From positions 372,001-436,000 of the forward strand of contig NZ_FXYF01000002.1 in NCBI RefSeq assembly GCF_900184945.1: 64,000 nucleotides of DNA, written 5' to 3'. A program made the translations under genes and the position numbers. The notes under the pieces are model-generated. The model ran no database searches and was not told the origin of the DNA. It saw only the letters and a list, made by a program, of their open reading frames with translations. How positions within the stretch are numbered: the first letter of the stretch is position 1; every line of letters begins with the position of its first letter. This document shows, piece after piece, positions 63,332 to 64,000 of this stretch. This stretch comes from Antarctobacter aquimaris (lineage in GTDB: Bacteria > Pseudomonadota > Alphaproteobacteria > Rhodobacterales > Rhodobacteraceae).

Positions 63332-63634
63332 ATGACCACCCGCAGGCCCCGCCCGTCGCTGGGCGTTCTCGTCTTCTTCACCGCCACGCTGAGCCTTTCG
63401 GCCTATTTCACCTTTGCCGCCGTGCAGGGCGACTACGGGCTGTTCCGCCGCGCCGAGATCACCACCGAGGGCGACCGCCTCACGCGGGAACTGGAAGGGC
63501 TGCGGCTCGAGGTGGTGCGGATGGAGAACCTGACCCGCCGCCTGTCGGACGAATACCTCGACCTCGACCTGCTGGACCAGCAGGCCCGCGACGTGCTGGG
63601 CCTGGTGCGCACGGACGAGATCGTGGTGCACTGA
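63332..63634 (+). CDS. FtsB/DivIC septum formation initiator protein
   Basis: 100 residues: a short cytoplasmic N-terminus, one membrane helix (about 10-31) and a periplasmic coiled coil (about 45-75, EGDRLTRELEGLRLEVVRMENLTRRL), ending in a short acidic domain. This is the DivIC/FtsB layout. It acts in the FtsQLB divisome complex. In Rhodobacteraceae it commonly precedes the pdh operon, as here. Confidence 0.9.
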   Translation: MTTRRPRPSLGVLVFFTATLSLSAYFTFAAVQGDYGLFRRAEITTEGDRLTRELEGLRLEVVRMENLTRRLSDEYLDLDLLDQQARDVLGLVRTDEIVVH

Positions 63635-63753
63635 CCCGGCTGACCGGTCCGACACGCATCGGAAGCGCCCCGGACGGGCTTTACGCCGGGCCGCCCCCCG
63701 CCTATCCTTCCGCCAGATAGTTCAGCCTTGAACGATTCCGGGGAGGAGACGGC

Positions 63754-64000
63754 ATGGCGGCCCGCAAGACCACGGCGAAACCCAATGTTTCGCCCGAGGA
63801 GCTGACGAAATACTACCGCGACATGCTGCTGATCCGGCGGTTCGAGGAAAAGGCCGGCCAGCTCTATGGCATGGGCCTGATCGGCGGGTTCTGCCATCTC
63901 TACATCGGACAAGAGGCCGTGGTGGTCGGCCTGGAGGCCGCCGCCGAAGAGGGTGACAAGCGCATCACCTCCTACCGCGACCACGGCCACATGCTGGCCT
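63754..64000 (+). CDS. pdhA: pyruvate dehydrogenase E1 alpha subunit (3' end outside window)
   Basis: The first 82 codons are visible from ATG 63754, preceded by GGGGAGGAG. The opening is [21 protein letters not shown], followed by [43 protein letters not shown] and then SYRDHGHML, the start of the thiamine-diphosphate-dependent E1-alpha domain. This is the usual form in alphaproteobacteria. The remaining 250 or so residues lie beyond the right edge. Confidence 0.95.
   Translation, partial: MAARKTTAKPNVSPEELTKYYRDMLLIRRFEEKAGQLYGMGLIGGFCHLYIGQEAVVVGLEAAAEEGDKRITSYRDHGHMLA

Overview
The window looks like a chromosomal segment of a GC-rich alphaproteobacterium, most likely a Rhodobacteraceae (Roseobacter/Paracoccus-like) species. 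Reasons: the complex I genes run in nuoA-to-nuoN order with extra open frames between the subunits, as known for Paracoccus denitrificans. Small proteins resembling the Rhodobacteraceae families DUF5333 and DUF5337 lie in that operon. The leucine-degradation and pdh neighbourhoods fit, and an intergenic repeat of a type I associate with this family occurs. No rRNA, tRNA, CRISPR array, prophage or insertion sequence was seen, and no stretch longer than about 300 bases lacks a gene.

Region 1 (1-23911, minus strand) is the proton-pumping NADH:quinone oxidoreductase (complex I) operon. It has all of nuoA to nuoM plus about 375 codons of nuoN, which runs off the left edge. At least 19 extra genes sit between the subunit genes. 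Eight encode small exported proteins or lipoproteins, several encode one- to three-helix membrane peptides, one is a DUF3291 protein and one a carboxymuconolactone-decarboxylase-like protein. Two, next to nuoE, share a C-terminal helix-hairpin-helix (HhH) domain with NuoE itself. Several inserts have visibly lower GC than the rest. A terminator-like hairpin with a T6 tract lies inside the operon just upstream of nuoG.

Region 2 (24098-36784, minus strand) is a leucine/isovalerate catabolic (liu) operon: isovaleryl-CoA dehydrogenase, acyl-CoA synthetase, both methylcrotonyl-CoA carboxylase subunits, methylglutaconyl-CoA hydratase and HMG-CoA lyase. It also carries a glutathione transferase, a methyltransferase, a macrodomain protein, an EcsC protein, an LprI-like protein and small exported or membrane proteins. 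Most junctions are ATGA overlaps. The promoter upstream has a good -35/-10 pair overlapped by an 18-bp palindrome typical of TetR operators.

Region 3 (36878-46700) holds an SH3-domain exported protein, a membrane-fused spermidine-synthase-like protein, a TPR-sulfotransferase, a pair of aminotransferases divergent from an MmgE/PrpD protein, and a HAD phosphatase divergent from glmU.

Region 4 (45266-55830) is mostly plus strand: glmU-glmS (UDP-GlcNAc supply), a pyridoxamine-oxidase-like protein, an AlkD-like protein, moaA, a BKACE enzyme, tyrS and a GNAT protein, with anmK (cell-wall recycling) on the minus strand.

Region 5 (55848-64000) has a DUF3179 protein, tandem cyclophilins divergent from pgk, tandem lipoprotein alpha/beta hydrolases, an OxyR-like LysR regulator lacking the peroxidatic cysteine with an OxyR-type box in its promoter region, a YdcH-like protein, an FtsB/DivIC protein and the start of pdhA.
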